Source: Tenacibaculum sp. SZ-18
GTDB lineage: Bacteria > Bacteroidota > Bacteroidia > Flavobacteriales > Flavobacteriaceae
NCBI RefSeq assembly: GCF_002813915.1
Contig: NZ_CP019335.1
Coordinates: forward strand, 3,765,777 to 3,829,776
Reading direction: 5' to 3'
Length of the DNA: 64,000 nt
This document shows, piece by piece, positions 50,582-59,380 of this stretch (its first letter is position 1; the number at the start of each line of letters is the position of its first letter). Both the position numbers and the translations under genes were made by a program. Under the pieces are notes generated by a model. The model saw only the letters and a program-made list of their open reading frames with translations. It had not been told where the DNA came from and searched no databases.

Positions 50582-51265
50582 ATGAGTTTATTGGACTATA
50601 AGGATGCTTTTTTAGTCGGACTTTTTATGTCTTTTATGATTGGTCCTGTTTTTTTTATGTTGCTAAAAACAAGTGTTCTTAAAGGTTTTAGAGCTGCTAT
50701 TGCTTTTGATATCGGCGTAATTCTAGGAGATATTGTGTTTATTAGTATTGCTTATTATGGAAGTAGAAACTTACTAGAAAAAATTAAAGACGATCCGAGA
50801 TTGTTTTTTATCGGTGGTTTAATTCTCATTGTTTACGGATTAATTACATATTTAGATAAGAGCAATAAAAAAGAGTTGGATCAGTCTAGTATTGAAGTTG
50901 CGAAAGGTAACAACTATTTCAAATTATTCTTAAACGGCTTCTTTCTAAACTTTATTAATATCGGTGTTTTAGCAGGCTGGTTGGGAATTATGGTAGTTGT
51001 AGGTCCTAGTTTAAATATGAATCCAACCTCTATTTTTTGGTATTTTACATTGGTGATTATTGGTTATTTTATGACAGACGTAGTTAAGATATTACTAGCA
51101 AAACAATTACGATCTAAGTTAACCCCATTAGTAATTTATAGAGTTAAAAGAGGTATGGGAGTGTTATTAATTGCATTCGGAGCTTTAATGATGCTAAAAG
51201 GTTTTGTTCCTAAAGAGAAGTTTGATGAAATAATGGATAAAGTGGAAATTACAAGAAGTAAGTAA
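50582..51265 (+). CDS. LysE-family transporter
   Basis: An inner-membrane exporter of 227 aa with about six membrane segments. The start FLVGLFMSFMIGPVFFMLLKTSVLKGFRAAIAFDIGVILGD is the LysE/RhtB family's conserved first region (with the GP and the GD at the ends of the first two helices). LysE proteins export amino acids such as lysine, arginine, homoserine or threonine; the substrate is not clear here. It starts 13 nt after the PaaE-like gene and is followed by a terminator 37 nt downstream, so the two form one transcript. Confidence 0.9.
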   Translation: MSLLDYKDAFLVGLFMSFMIGPVFFMLLKTSVLKGFRAAIAFDIGVILGDIVFISIAYYGSRNLLEKIKDDPRLFFIGGLILIVYGLITYLDKSNKKELDQSSIEVAKGNNYFKLFLNGFFLNFINIGVLAGWLGIMVVVGPSLNMNPTSIFWYFTLVIIGYFMTDVVKILLAKQLRSKLTPLVIYRVKRGMGVLLIAFGALMMLKGFVPKEKFDEIMDKVEITRSK

Positions 51266-51302
51266 TTATTAATCGTCAAAATAGTATACATAAGACAGTT
51301 TA

Positions 51303-51336
51303 AAAAAAGGAGAAATATTACTATTTCTTCTTTTTT
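51303..51336 (+). terminator. Rho-independent terminator after the LysE gene
   Basis: A 15-bp stem AAAAAAGGAGAAATA/TATTTCTTCTTTTTT with one G-T pair, a 4-nt loop and a T run. Confidence 0.9.
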
Positions 51337-52770
51337 ATTTTAGTATTGTAACTGAATCGCGAACAAGAAACTTCTGAATTTAAGAATAGTTTGTTGCTAA
51401 CATTATTTAGATGAAAAGAAATATTGTTTCAATCTTTTCTGTGCGTATTTTAAATATTTTTTCATGGCTCTTAGGATGTCTTCATTTTACAGATTTTTAA
51501 AAAGAGATTACTTCTCTCTTTCAAAACAATTGAGATAATTAGTAATTGAGGACTATAAATATGGATTCAGTACCTCCAATTATTAATTGGATGTGATATT
51601 ACACTAAAATCTGCATGGCATAGAATTAAAATCAATACAAAAGCGATCAAAATTTTTTCAATTTCTGTCCGGTGAATTCCCATGTCTTTGAATATTTATG
51701 CCGCTTCTGTTTTACGGTATAGAATAAAATTTATTTATCTGGAAACTCTTTACTCCACATGAAGCTTGTTTCAAGAATATATTTGAATTCACAAATAGAA
51801 TCAGGATAGGAGTTAACAACTTGATGTATTAATTTTTCAAGGTTATCTTCTATTTTATCTGTTGTTAAATAGATATGCGGAATTACAGCAACAGCATTAT
51901 TTGCTATTCCTCAACCACTAAATGGAGAGAATTCATTAACATGATAATTTTTTCTTACACTTGATTTCTTGTCGATATAAATAAAAAGAGCAATTACAAT
52001 TGAGAGGAATAAAAAAAGCTAAAAATTATTTCTTTTGATGTGATATAGAAATATTTCAACATATAAAATGGGTTAAAATAGCGCTGCATATCTTACATTT
52101 ATGATAATATATAAAACAATTAAATGAATTTTAATATTTCTAAAGTTAGGTTGTTTTAGTATACAGAAACTACTTGTAATATTTAGTAGTGTGAGTGAGT
52201 TAAAATATAATATATACTATAATTAGTATAAAATACAATACTTGCCGAAAGTATAAGTAAAGTAGAAAGTAGATAAAATGTGAGTTGTTGTCATTTGAAA
52301 AGACACTTAACGGTGAATAGAAATACTATGGTTACAAAAGTATTGGAGATGTAATATCCAGTAAATGTTGCACTAATTTTGTGGTAAAGAAGTGAATAAA
52401 GTATATAAATCAATAATAACCAATGGTGCGATAGGCATTGATGGTTATTGTCCTAGCAGATAATATATCATTTCATGAATCCGCCATGGTTGCAGGATAA
52501 GGATAAGTCACGGAAAGAATGATGTATTACAAAACAAAAGCACCCATCATTGTGAGTAATTCATATAGCTGTTCTTTTTGCCAGATATAAGAATTTTGAA
52601 ACTTAGAATTTTTAATCGGGATTGATTTACGAAGCTTACTTATAAATTACCTTTCCACAAATATTTAGTTATTATTTCTAAAATGAGTCTATTTTAAAAG
52701 GGTAGTTTCAAATTATTTTACAGGAAACTAAGTTTACAAATTGACACTTATGATGTTTATTGTTGTCAAA
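51337..52770. other. 1.4-kb gene-poor region with decayed coding DNA
   Basis: No intact gene on either strand. It holds one recognisable broken ORF (51731-52018, minus) and otherwise AT-rich sequence with many stops in all frames. No insertion sequence, tRNA or direct repeat border was seen that would explain it. Confidence 0.6.
51731..52018 (-). pseudogene. broken gene for a small membrane-anchored protein
   Basis: One minus-strand frame of 95 codons begins after a TAG (at 52019-52021) with a hydrophobic anchor (FLSIVIALFIYIDKKS), then a soluble part: NEFSPFSG, stop (TGA, plausibly a former TGG Trp), GIANNAVAVIPHIYLTTDKIED, and ends CEFKYILETSFMWSKEFPDK. The amino acid pattern on both sides of the TGA is continuous and protein-like. 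The family is not recognised. The start region is also lost (stop just upstream, no ATG). It appears to be a gene inactivated by a nonsense mutation and 5' decay. Confidence 0.6.
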
Positions 52771-52823
52771 ATCCAAATAGCCTTTTTATCTTCATACAAG
52801 AAAATGTTAACGGCTATTTGGAT
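52771..52823 (-). terminator. inverted repeat, possible terminator of the carbonic anhydrase gene
   Basis: Perfect 12-bp arms ATCCAAATAGCC/GGCTATTTGGAT with a 29-nt loop, 18 nt beyond the stop codon. The T run on the minus strand is short. Confidence 0.55.
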
Positions 52824-52841
52824 ATACTATGAAATAATTTA

Positions 52842-53555
52842 TTATAAGCTATTTAGTTCAATTACTTCAAAATTACGAGCATCAAAGTAGTCATCTACAC
52901 CATGGTCTGTATTGATGATAATACCGCCAAGTAGTGTAACTTTATCAACGTTGAATTCATTTTTACATGTTTTAAGGTATTCATGAATCTTTTTATCTAT
53001 AATTTCATAAGTGGCTTCTGTAATTGCTTTAGAAGGATTGTCACTTGCTAAAATTTCCTCTCTAAATGGTAAGAGACTTTCCTCCAACTTCATTTGTTGA
53101 TAATCGTCATCGCTAAGAACAGGTGCATAATTTTTATTTTCCAGTCGGCTTAAAGCAAGCATCAGTGCACCGCAGGAATTACCCGTATTCTCCATTCGAG
53201 GTCTATACATTTTACCGAGATCGCCCTCTAAAGTAATTCCAATATGAGGTCCGTAAAAAATAAAAGCACTTCCGTTGTCAGGAATATGATGAGCAAAAGC
53301 GGTCATTCCTGTTTGACCAACAAATGGAATACCGCCAAGACCTCCCATTACGAAAGGACCGAATAAAACATTAAAAAAGGTTGTCGAAGGAACATTTATA
53401 TCGTCGGAGCAAACCGAAGTTGCCATTAATACTTTTGAAATATCCAGTTGATGTTCAATTTGCATTTTTCCTAAATAATGAATGGATGTATCCTTCGCGT
53501 CTTTTGCATTTGGAAATTCTTGTTTTACTACTTCGTCAAATTTTCTTTGTAACAT
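52842..53555 (-). CDS. LCIB/LCIC-type (theta-class) carbonic anhydrase-like protein
   Basis: Matches the limiting-CO2-inducible B/C family, first known from the carbon-concentrating system of green algae and related to beta carbonic anhydrases. The likely zinc ligands are Cys49 in ATSVCSDDIN, His89 or His90 in TAFAHHIPD and Cys128 in TGNSCGALM; MGGLGGIPFVGQTG and FYGPHIGITLEGDLGK are further family blocks. Asp51 and Asp52 may take part in catalysis. The protein (237 aa) has no signal peptide, so it is cytoplasmic. It would interconvert CO2 and bicarbonate; activity is inferred. It stands alone in the sparse region, with a palindrome over its promoter (53618-53640). Confidence 0.85.
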   Translation of the reverse strand: MLQRKFDEVVKQEFPNAKDAKDTSIHYLGKMQIEHQLDISKVLMATSVCSDDINVPSTTFFNVLFGPFVMGGLGGIPFVGQTGMTAFAHHIPDNGSAFIFYGPHIGITLEGDLGKMYRPRMENTGNSCGALMLALSRLENKNYAPVLSDDDYQQMKLEESLLPFREEILASDNPSKAITEATYEIIDKKIHEYLKTCKNEFNVDKVTLLGGIIINTDHGVDDYFDARNFEVIELNSL

Positions 53556-53599
53556 AATTCGATTGATTTTTTTTATGATGTAATTTTTGTTTTGTCTTA

Positions 53600-53630
53600 T
53601 AAAGTTAAGTTTATTTTTTAACGCTACAAA
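53600..53630 (-). promoter_or_regulatory. promoter of the carbonic anhydrase gene
   Basis: On the minus strand: TTTG (53627-53630), 19-nt spacer, TAACTTTA (53600-53607; one mismatch to TAnnTTTG). The predicted leader is about 38 nt. Confidence 0.55.
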
Positions 53631-53640
53631 GTTGCGTTAA
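53618..53640. promoter_or_regulatory. operator-like palindrome over the -33 box
   Basis: TTAACGC/GCGTTAA arms with an inner AC/GT pair around AAA. It is centred on the -33 TTTG of the carbonic anhydrase promoter, as expected for a repressor site. The region from 53641 to 53747 shows nothing else. Confidence 0.5.
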
Positions 53641-53747
53641 TTTTTAATACACAGAATCTGCTTAAATAGTTATAAAATATGTCATTATGAACTTTTTAAA
53701 AGTAGAGTTACTATGAATAGAACTAACGATTATCATACAATTGTAGG

Positions 53748-54059
53748 TTACTTATTGATTACATATTTATTGTAAATAATTATCGGATATAAATCATCTA
53801 AGTTTCTTTTAGATCGCTCAAATAGTCCAAAGGTTACATTATTTTGATTTTTTGAATTGCATTCTTGCAGATTCAAATAAGTACACATTACAAAACTTTT
53901 ACCCGAGACAATATATTTTGTGGGGTTGCTAGAGGTGTTTGCATTAAAATCTCCAGCAGGGCCATGAACAAATTTTTCAATTTTCGAATTGCTCCTTTTT
54001 TTTATATTCTTAATTTTTTGGATTATCAAAAGAATATAAGTTCCATTTTTAAAAAACAT
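53748..54059 (-). CDS. possible small hypothetical protein (103 aa), doubtful
   Basis: An ORF with a short hydrophobic start (YILLIIQKI), a Lys-rich stretch and then KYIVSGKSFVMCTYLNLQE and TFGLFERSKRNLDDLYPIII, which read like the end of a real protein domain. It lies 50 nt downstream of the next gene on the same strand, but there is no visible ribosome site or promoter and its N-terminus looks unlike a normal start. It may be the remains of a longer gene. No family recognised. Confidence 0.35.
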   Translation of the reverse strand: MFFKNGTYILLIIQKIKNIKKRSNSKIEKFVHGPAGDFNANTSSNPTKYIVSGKSFVMCTYLNLQECNSKNQNNVTFGLFERSKRNLDDLYPIIIYNKYVINK

Positions 54060-54108
54060 CTAGTTTTTATTACCACAAGAAATCATTTTCTAAAACAGAA
54101 AAGTTAAT

Positions 54109-54588
54109 TCAAGAATACTTCGAATTTTTCAAGTTTTTATATTGATTCAAAATGATGAAAATTCCAACTATAAAGAGGATTAAACCTTCGATTAAATTTG
54201 AGGCTCTAAATCCTTTTTTAAATACAGTAAAGCAAGTATTAAAAAAAGTCTTTGTAACAGTAGAGTAGTAAGAACTTGAAATACGCAAGCCGATTGTTAA
54301 GAAGAAAAGTATCATAAAGTTTATCCAGTGAATATTCTTTTTATGATTTAAAATATAAAATGAAATTAACAATAAAAAAAGTACTAGAAGTGACACCCAC
54401 GCCTCGTAGAATAAAATGATTTCAATTCCAATTTCATTTTCTATTTCATACTTTTCAGGTTCACTACTCAAGGCAGCTTCAATATTTTTAAAATAGTATG
54501 AATAATAAATTCTTGTCACACCTAATCGTACCAGAGTCAAAGCGAGGATTTGAATTATGATAAGTGGTACGTTTATTTTTTTAATCAA
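54109..54588 (-). CDS. hypothetical four-helix membrane protein (159 aa)
   Basis: Four hydrophobic segments are visible: about residues 7-27 (VPLIIIQILALTLVRLGVT), 55-80 (IILFYEAWVSLLVLFLLLISFYIL), 89-105 (INFMILFFLTIGLRI) and 130-148 (LIEGLILFIVGIFIIL). Between the first two lies an acidic periplasmic or cytoplasmic loop (ALSSEPEKYEIENEIG). No family recognised. It is followed by the doubtful ORF and preceded by the TPR gene, 78 nt away, on the same strand. It may belong to a local operon of unknown function. Confidence 0.6.
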   Translation of the reverse strand: MIKKINVPLIIIQILALTLVRLGVTRIYYSYYFKNIEAALSSEPEKYEIENEIGIEIILFYEAWVSLLVLFLLLISFYILNHKKNIHWINFMILFFLTIGLRISSSYYSTVTKTFFNTCFTVFKKGFRASNLIEGLILFIVGIFIILNQYKNLKNSKYS

Positions 54589-54665
54589 ATTGATGTTTGC
54601 TTCGTTTTCAGTAGAATAGTTTTATTTCATGATTTCATCCAATTCATCATTAAAGTTTTACTTTT

Positions 54666-55568
54666 TTATTTTCTATCGTTTTTTAAGAGATCAATTTCTT
54701 GCTTTGCATATTCTTTAGCGTAAGCATCACCGAATTCAGCTGTTTTCTCGTAGTATAAAATCGCTTTTTCTTTATCTCCTTTAAGTTTATATGCTTGAGC
54801 TATGTTGCCTAGAACAATATAATCTTTTGGGTTTATTTTTTCTGCTTTAAATAGAGGTTCCAGTGCCTTATCATACTCATCTTTTAATAAATAGGTAATT
54901 GATAAATTAGAAAGACTTTCAATGTGGTTTGGATGATAACTTAAGACTTTGTTCGCAATTGCTCTCATTTTTAGAAGTAGTTCATCTTTTCCTGTATTGT
55001 ATAATTGAAGTTGATAATTTTGAATATCCAGAAGAAATCCTTTGACATCGCTACCATACTTTTCATTGTTTGTCCAGGTCCAATGGTTATTGTTTTTAGA
55101 TGATTGCTCAATTGTTTCAATAATTTCATCGGTAAAATTGTCCCAATCTTCAACTTGTCCAAAAGCATAAATTTTACCAAATCGCATGTCTAATCTGTTT
55201 GGAAATAATTTAATTCCTTGATTAATTTTCTCGATTCCTTTTTGAAGTATTTCCTGATTATAAATTATTCGGTCACCAATAAACCCAACATTTTGATTTG
55301 AACTATCTTGAATGACCAAGCTTTCTCCATTTGGTTGATCGTTAGTTAAAGCCAGAACCTGTTCTCTAGATTTAGAAAAATAATAATTAAAATAACTCGT
55401 ATACAATTCAGCATCTTTTGGGTTTTGTTTTTCCCAAGATTTCAAGGTCTTTAATTGATTAACGGTGTCTTGTACTTTGAAATATTCATCGAATTCAAGT
55501 TGATGATTTTGACTATTTCCGAAAATTGAGATCAGAGTTATAACCAGTAGGAAAAATACTTTTTTCAT
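54666..55568 (-). CDS. exported TPR-repeat protein
   Basis: A signal peptide (MKKVFFLLVITLISIFGNSQ) is followed by about 280 residues of helical repeats. Clear TPR units are seen near the C-terminus (HPNHIESLSNLSITYLLKDEYDKALEPLFKAEKINP and DYIVLGNIAQAYKLKGDKEKAILYYEKTAEFGD). Upstream parts are more degenerate. It is probably a periplasmic protein-binding scaffold. I chose ATG 55568 because it precedes the signal peptide; the in-frame ATG at 55628 lies inside a promoter -7 box (55626-55633). The receptor gene on the same strand ends 102 nt upstream of this ATG, with this promoter between. Confidence 0.75.
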   Translation of the reverse strand: MKKVFFLLVITLISIFGNSQNHQLEFDEYFKVQDTVNQLKTLKSWEKQNPKDAELYTSYFNYYFSKSREQVLALTNDQPNGESLVIQDSSNQNVGFIGDRIIYNQEILQKGIEKINQGIKLFPNRLDMRFGKIYAFGQVEDWDNFTDEIIETIEQSSKNNNHWTWTNNEKYGSDVKGFLLDIQNYQLQLYNTGKDELLLKMRAIANKVLSYHPNHIESLSNLSITYLLKDEYDKALEPLFKAEKINPKDYIVLGNIAQAYKLKGDKEKAILYYEKTAEFGDAYAKEYAKQEIDLLKNDRK

Positions 55569-55625
55569 TTTTTTATGAGCAATTTTTAATAACAAACAGG
55601 TGCTTGTTTTTTGATTATTATACTC

Positions 55626-55633
55626 CAAAAATA
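55626..55633 (-). promoter_or_regulatory. promoter -7 element of the TPR gene
   Basis: TATTTTTG on the minus strand, exact TAnnTTTG, 57 nt before ATG 55568. Its position rules out the ATG at 55628 as the start. Confidence 0.5.
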
Positions 55634-55669
55634 AGTAAACTAAAGATATATTAAAAAAGGATATATTAT

Positions 55670-58303
55670 TTAAAAATTGAATTTTAATTTTATAAGAATT
55701 TGACGAGGTCGTAATTCATAAGAACTTGTAGTGTACGAAAAATTATTATTAAATAAAGATATGAATCTTTTCGTGTTTAAAAGATTATTTAAACTGGATT
55801 CGAGCTCTATTTTTCCTTTTTTAAATGAAGTTCCATATGTTAAATTTAAAAAGTAATTTTCCTTAGTATGACCAATGAAAATGTTTTTATAGTATTCTAA
55901 ATCAACAACCATGAACTGACTTGAAGTAGGATAGAAATTCAAGTTTACGAAATGTTCCTGATTAATTATATGATCAAATGATTGTTGATTGTTGAATTGA
56001 ATATTTGTTATAGCAATTCGATTTTTATTTTCAATACTAAACCAATCAAATAGTTCGGTTTCTAATTTAGAATTAAGCTCCAAACTCTTAGATTTAACAT
56101 CCGTTAATGAACTATTTAATATTTGATTTTCATTGATTATTGATGAGGAAGCACCTAGACCAATTGTAGTTTTTATTTTATTGAAATATTTATTTCCTCT
56201 AACATTAATGCTGTGTTTATGTTTTGTGTTATTTTGTTCTAATAGGCTAAAGTTGTTAGCTCCATTTGTGTCGATTTCATTAAATAAGATTAAATTCTGG
56301 TAGATATTAGTGTAAGAATAAAATCCATTAAAAAATAATGACTTTAGAGGGTTACGATATGAAAGACCAAAAAGGGATTTAACAGTATTATTTTGTTGAA
56401 TCGGGTTTTCAAATCGTCTGATATTTCTGTAGCTATTTAATATATATCCATAGTATAATTGGTTTATTTCCCCAAACGAGTTTTTTACTTTTGTTGAAGC
56501 CGTTGCTCTCCAGTAATTGTTGATATCTTTTCTAACTGATAGTTTGGGTTCGAATGTTAGTCTTCTTAAGTTTTCTTTACTTTTTAAAAGATTATCTAGT
56601 CTATTAAAGCTTTGAAAGCTTAATGGAATATCTAAATCAATTCTCCAATCATTAATTTTATATTGGGTTTTAAGCTCAGTAAAGATCACAGATTTATCAA
56701 AAGTTAATTCATTTGTGTTTAAAACATTTGGTGTGTCGTCTGTAATTAAAATTCGGCTATCTAGTTCTTGATTATGAATGGTAAATCCACCTTTTGTTAT
56801 TAACGTCAAGTTTTTAAAACCTTTTGTGAAACTTAAAGAGTTGTTTGTGTAAAAATTGGAATGTTTTACAACTTGATTAAGCTCATCATATGGTTCGTCT
56901 GCATTTAGTAAATTTTCAAATTGACTTTGATTGAATGAAAAGGTTTGGTTTGAAGTTGAATAATTGACAGTTGAGTTAAAAGTAAAGATTTGTTTTCCAA
57001 AAGGTGCAATTACTTTTAGTTTATTGTTAAAAGAAGTGTAGGGAATTTCAGCTTTTTGAGTGAAACTTTGAGAGTTTAGGTTTGTTGAACCTATTTGGAA
57101 ATCCCAATATTTTTTAAAATCCAAGGTGTTTTTAAAGTAATTTTTTGCAGTATTTTTTGTGAGAACAAATTTACTATCTAAAGAATTAAAGTATAGTTTA
57201 TTTGTTGTTTTTTCAGTTAAATTTACCGTTTCAGTTGGAGTAAAAAAAGTTGTTTGAGTCGCACCAATTTGTTGTTGGTAATCATTTAAATACGATAAAT
57301 TTATTTTAAGATCGACATCTTTTTTTAATCTAATCAAATAATTGTTTGAAAGTAAATGTACATTGTTATTTAACCACCTTTCTTTAGAGAATCTTGGTTC
57401 AGAAAGTTCATTAATAGTAGCCCAATTTTTTTTATCACTGTCAAACTCGAGTTTTTCGAATAATTCCTCAAGTGTTAAGTTTTTAATTTGTGTTGAAATA
57501 TCATTTCCAGTATTATTAGTTTGGTAAGAACTTATCATTTGCTGCTTTTTAGTGAAAAGCATAGGGGTAATATTAACATCCCATAGAAAGGGAGAAGTAC
57601 CAAAACCAATTCTTGAAGTTCCGGTTAAGGTAATATTATTCTTTAATTTTATATTAAGTGATGTTTTATCAGAATAGACCAAACTATCTAGAAGTTTAAT
57701 AGGTTGATGATTTTCTAATATTTGAACTTTTGATACTACATTTGCAGGCAAATTTTCGTTTGCTAAGTTGTATTTACCTTCTAATAAATCTAATCCTTCA
57801 ATGTAATATTTTTGAATAGGTTTTCCTTGATACAATATTTTACCATCATTTAAAACCTCTATGCCTGGCATTCTTTTTAAAACATCCGCAATAACCTGAT
57901 CTTTTTGATCTTTAAATAAACTTACAGAATAACTTAAAGTATCTCCTTTTTGGATTATTGGTTTATTCTTAATAACAATTTCTTTTAGTTTTTCTGAAGA
58001 TTCACTCAATGCAAAATCAATAATTTGCTTGTTGTCGGAAATAATTTTCGACTGTTTTGAATAACCAATAAATGATGCCTTAATAAACAATTTACCTGAA
58101 GTAGTAGATAAGTTTATTGAATATTTACCGCTATTGTCAGTTATTGCATATGCTAAGATAGTTTCTTCATTTTCCTTAGTAATAACTACTGTTGCACCTT
58201 GAAGAGGAATTAGTTTTAGATCGGTTACTATTCCGTTAATACTCGTCTGTGAAAGAACAGTTAAAGAAATGAAATATATTAAAACTAATGATCTAAATAC
58301 CAT
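55670..58303 (-). CDS. TonB-dependent receptor-like outer membrane protein
   Basis: An outer-membrane protein of 877 aa. A signal peptide (residues 1-18) is followed by a carboxypeptidase-regulatory-like domain (INGIVTDLKLIPLQGATVVITKEN), a plug domain (VIADVLKRMPGIEVLNDGKILYQGKPIQKYYIEGLDLLEG; VVSKVQILENHQPI) and a long beta-barrel rich in Asn, Tyr and aromatic ends, finishing RQILIKLKFNF with C-terminal Phe. It is of the type found next to GLPGLI genes and may lack a true TonB box. The upstream GLPGLI gene overlaps its start by 19 nt, so they are translationally coupled. The ligand is unknown; a small peptide is one idea from the context. Confidence 0.85.
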   Translation of the reverse strand: MVFRSLVLIYFISLTVLSQTSINGIVTDLKLIPLQGATVVITKENEETILAYAITDNSGKYSINLSTTSGKLFIKASFIGYSKQSKIISDNKQIIDFALSESSEKLKEIVIKNKPIIQKGDTLSYSVSLFKDQKDQVIADVLKRMPGIEVLNDGKILYQGKPIQKYYIEGLDLLEGKYNLANENLPANVVSKVQILENHQPIKLLDSLVYSDKTSLNIKLKNNITLTGTSRIGFGTSPFLWDVNITPMLFTKKQQMISSYQTNNTGNDISTQIKNLTLEELFEKLEFDSDKKNWATINELSEPRFSKERWLNNNVHLLSNNYLIRLKKDVDLKINLSYLNDYQQQIGATQTTFFTPTETVNLTEKTTNKLYFNSLDSKFVLTKNTAKNYFKNTLDFKKYWDFQIGSTNLNSQSFTQKAEIPYTSFNNKLKVIAPFGKQIFTFNSTVNYSTSNQTFSFNQSQFENLLNADEPYDELNQVVKHSNFYTNNSLSFTKGFKNLTLITKGGFTIHNQELDSRILITDDTPNVLNTNELTFDKSVIFTELKTQYKINDWRIDLDIPLSFQSFNRLDNLLKSKENLRRLTFEPKLSVRKDINNYWRATASTKVKNSFGEINQLYYGYILNSYRNIRRFENPIQQNNTVKSLFGLSYRNPLKSLFFNGFYSYTNIYQNLILFNEIDTNGANNFSLLEQNNTKHKHSINVRGNKYFNKIKTTIGLGASSSIINENQILNSSLTDVKSKSLELNSKLETELFDWFSIENKNRIAITNIQFNNQQSFDHIINQEHFVNLNFYPTSSQFMVVDLEYYKNIFIGHTKENYFLNLTYGTSFKKGKIELESSLNNLLNTKRFISLFNNNFSYTTSSYELRPRQILIKLKFNF

Positions 58304-59097
58304 GCATCACCTAATTCAATGGGATTGTTTCTTTTTTTATTTCTTTCCTTTACTTTCTTTACATGCTTTTTGTCTAAGGTAAATCCAGACTGTGAAATTT
58401 TCGTAACTATGTTGTCTTTAAATTCTTTTTGTTTTTTAAAGAATGTTTTCTTATTAGTGATATATAATCGTTTATTAGGTATAAGATTTGGGTATGGTTG
58501 ATTTACTTTAGACTGAGAAACTAGTTCAAAAATATAATGTTTTTTTGAATCTGAAATTTTGACAATTAACCCAGGAAGTCCACTAAATTTATACGGTCCA
58601 TCCGAAATCGGAATTTCATTGGTAAACCAGGCGTCATAGTATCTCCCAGAAAAATATGTAACGGCTTTCTGACATTTTAAGCCATTTATTTTTGTTGTAT
58701 GTGATGTAATTTTCCACTTAATCGCCTTTTTAGATTCCGTATACTTAAAATTATCTAAAAAAATTTCATTGTATACGGTAATACTATCTTTTGAAAAATC
58801 TTTTAAAATTTTATAATAAAATTTAGTTTTAGGATATTCTAATGGGTCTAAAGAGATATTTCCTTTTCTTTCTTCTATAACTAAAGAGTCATTAAGAAAG
58901 TTATTTCTACTGATAAATAATGATCGTTCTCCATTTCTAAAAAGAATCATCTGTTCACTTAGTTTAGTATCAACATCTTTATTATTTGGTTGATATGTCA
59001 AGTTGTAAACAAACTTATATGTGAAAATGTGCTGATTTTGTGAATTTATCTTTATTGTAAGTAAAATAAGGGATAAGTAGAATAAATTTTTAAACAT
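58285..59097 (-). CDS. GLPGLI-family exported protein
   Basis: Has the family's namesake motif in GPYKFSGLPGLIVKISDS. A signal peptide (MFKNLFYLSLILLTIKINSQ) starts at ATG 59097, which I prefer: a frame open to 59271 has no signal-like start there. The 270-aa mature protein is beta-rich; its end is Lys/Arg-rich (KKHVKKVKERNKKRNNP). The function of GLPGLI proteins is unknown, but they typically stand beside TonB-dependent receptors of the type found downstream. It overlaps the receptor gene by 19 nt and follows the Cys-rich peptide gene by 67 nt, with a hairpin between and no promoter box seen, so co-transcription with the peptide gene is likely. Confidence 0.88.
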   Translation of the reverse strand: MFKNLFYLSLILLTIKINSQNQHIFTYKFVYNLTYQPNNKDVDTKLSEQMILFRNGERSLFISRNNFLNDSLVIEERKGNISLDPLEYPKTKFYYKILKDFSKDSITVYNEIFLDNFKYTESKKAIKWKITSHTTKINGLKCQKAVTYFSGRYYDAWFTNEIPISDGPYKFSGLPGLIVKISDSKKHYIFELVSQSKVNQPYPNLIPNKRLYITNKKTFFKKQKEFKDNIVTKISQSGFTLDKKHVKKVKERNKKRNNPIELGDAWYLDH

Positions 59098-59128
59098 TGA
59101 ATGAGAGAATTTAATATTATTTATTGAT

Positions 59129-59155
59129 AACCTACCCTTATAAAAAGGATAGGTT
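59129..59155 (-). promoter_or_regulatory. hairpin between the Cys-rich peptide and GLPGLI genes
   Basis: AACCTA(C)CCTT/AAGG(A)TAGGTT, 10 to 11 bp with a 5-nt loop. On the minus strand no T run follows, so it may be a partial terminator or an mRNA end-protecting element. Confidence 0.5.
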
Positions 59156-59164
59156 ATTTTTAGA

Positions 59165-59380
59165 TTAATCACAGAAATGAGCTTCTGCTTTTTTAATAAT
59201 TTCCTTAACTTCTTCTTTAGTGTCAGCACATGCAACACCTGATTTTCCACAAGAAAGTGTAGCTCTTTCACACTCGATAAGATCGATTTTCACTTCCTTA
59301 TTTTCTTTCTTTGAGTTGTTAAAAGCGAAACTGAACGCAACCGCCGAAGCAAATGCTAATGTTAAAATTTTGTTTTTCAT
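59165..59380 (-). CDS. small exported Cys-rich peptide (71 aa)
   Basis: A signal peptide (residues 1-20, MKNKILTLAFASAVAFSFAF) precedes a charged stretch and a mature end with four Cys (C37, C44, C51, C70) in the order ECERATLSC, then GVACAD, and FCD at the very C-terminus. The size and layout recall the short exported peptides of Bacteroidetes known as the NVEALA type, but the NVEALA motif itself is absent. The likely product is a disulfide-bonded secreted or periplasmic peptide of about 50 residues. It is first in an apparent operon with the GLPGLI and receptor genes. Function unknown. Confidence 0.7.
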   Translation of the reverse strand: MKNKILTLAFASAVAFSFAFNNSKKENKEVKIDLIECERATLSCGKSGVACADTKEEVKEIIKKAEAHFCD

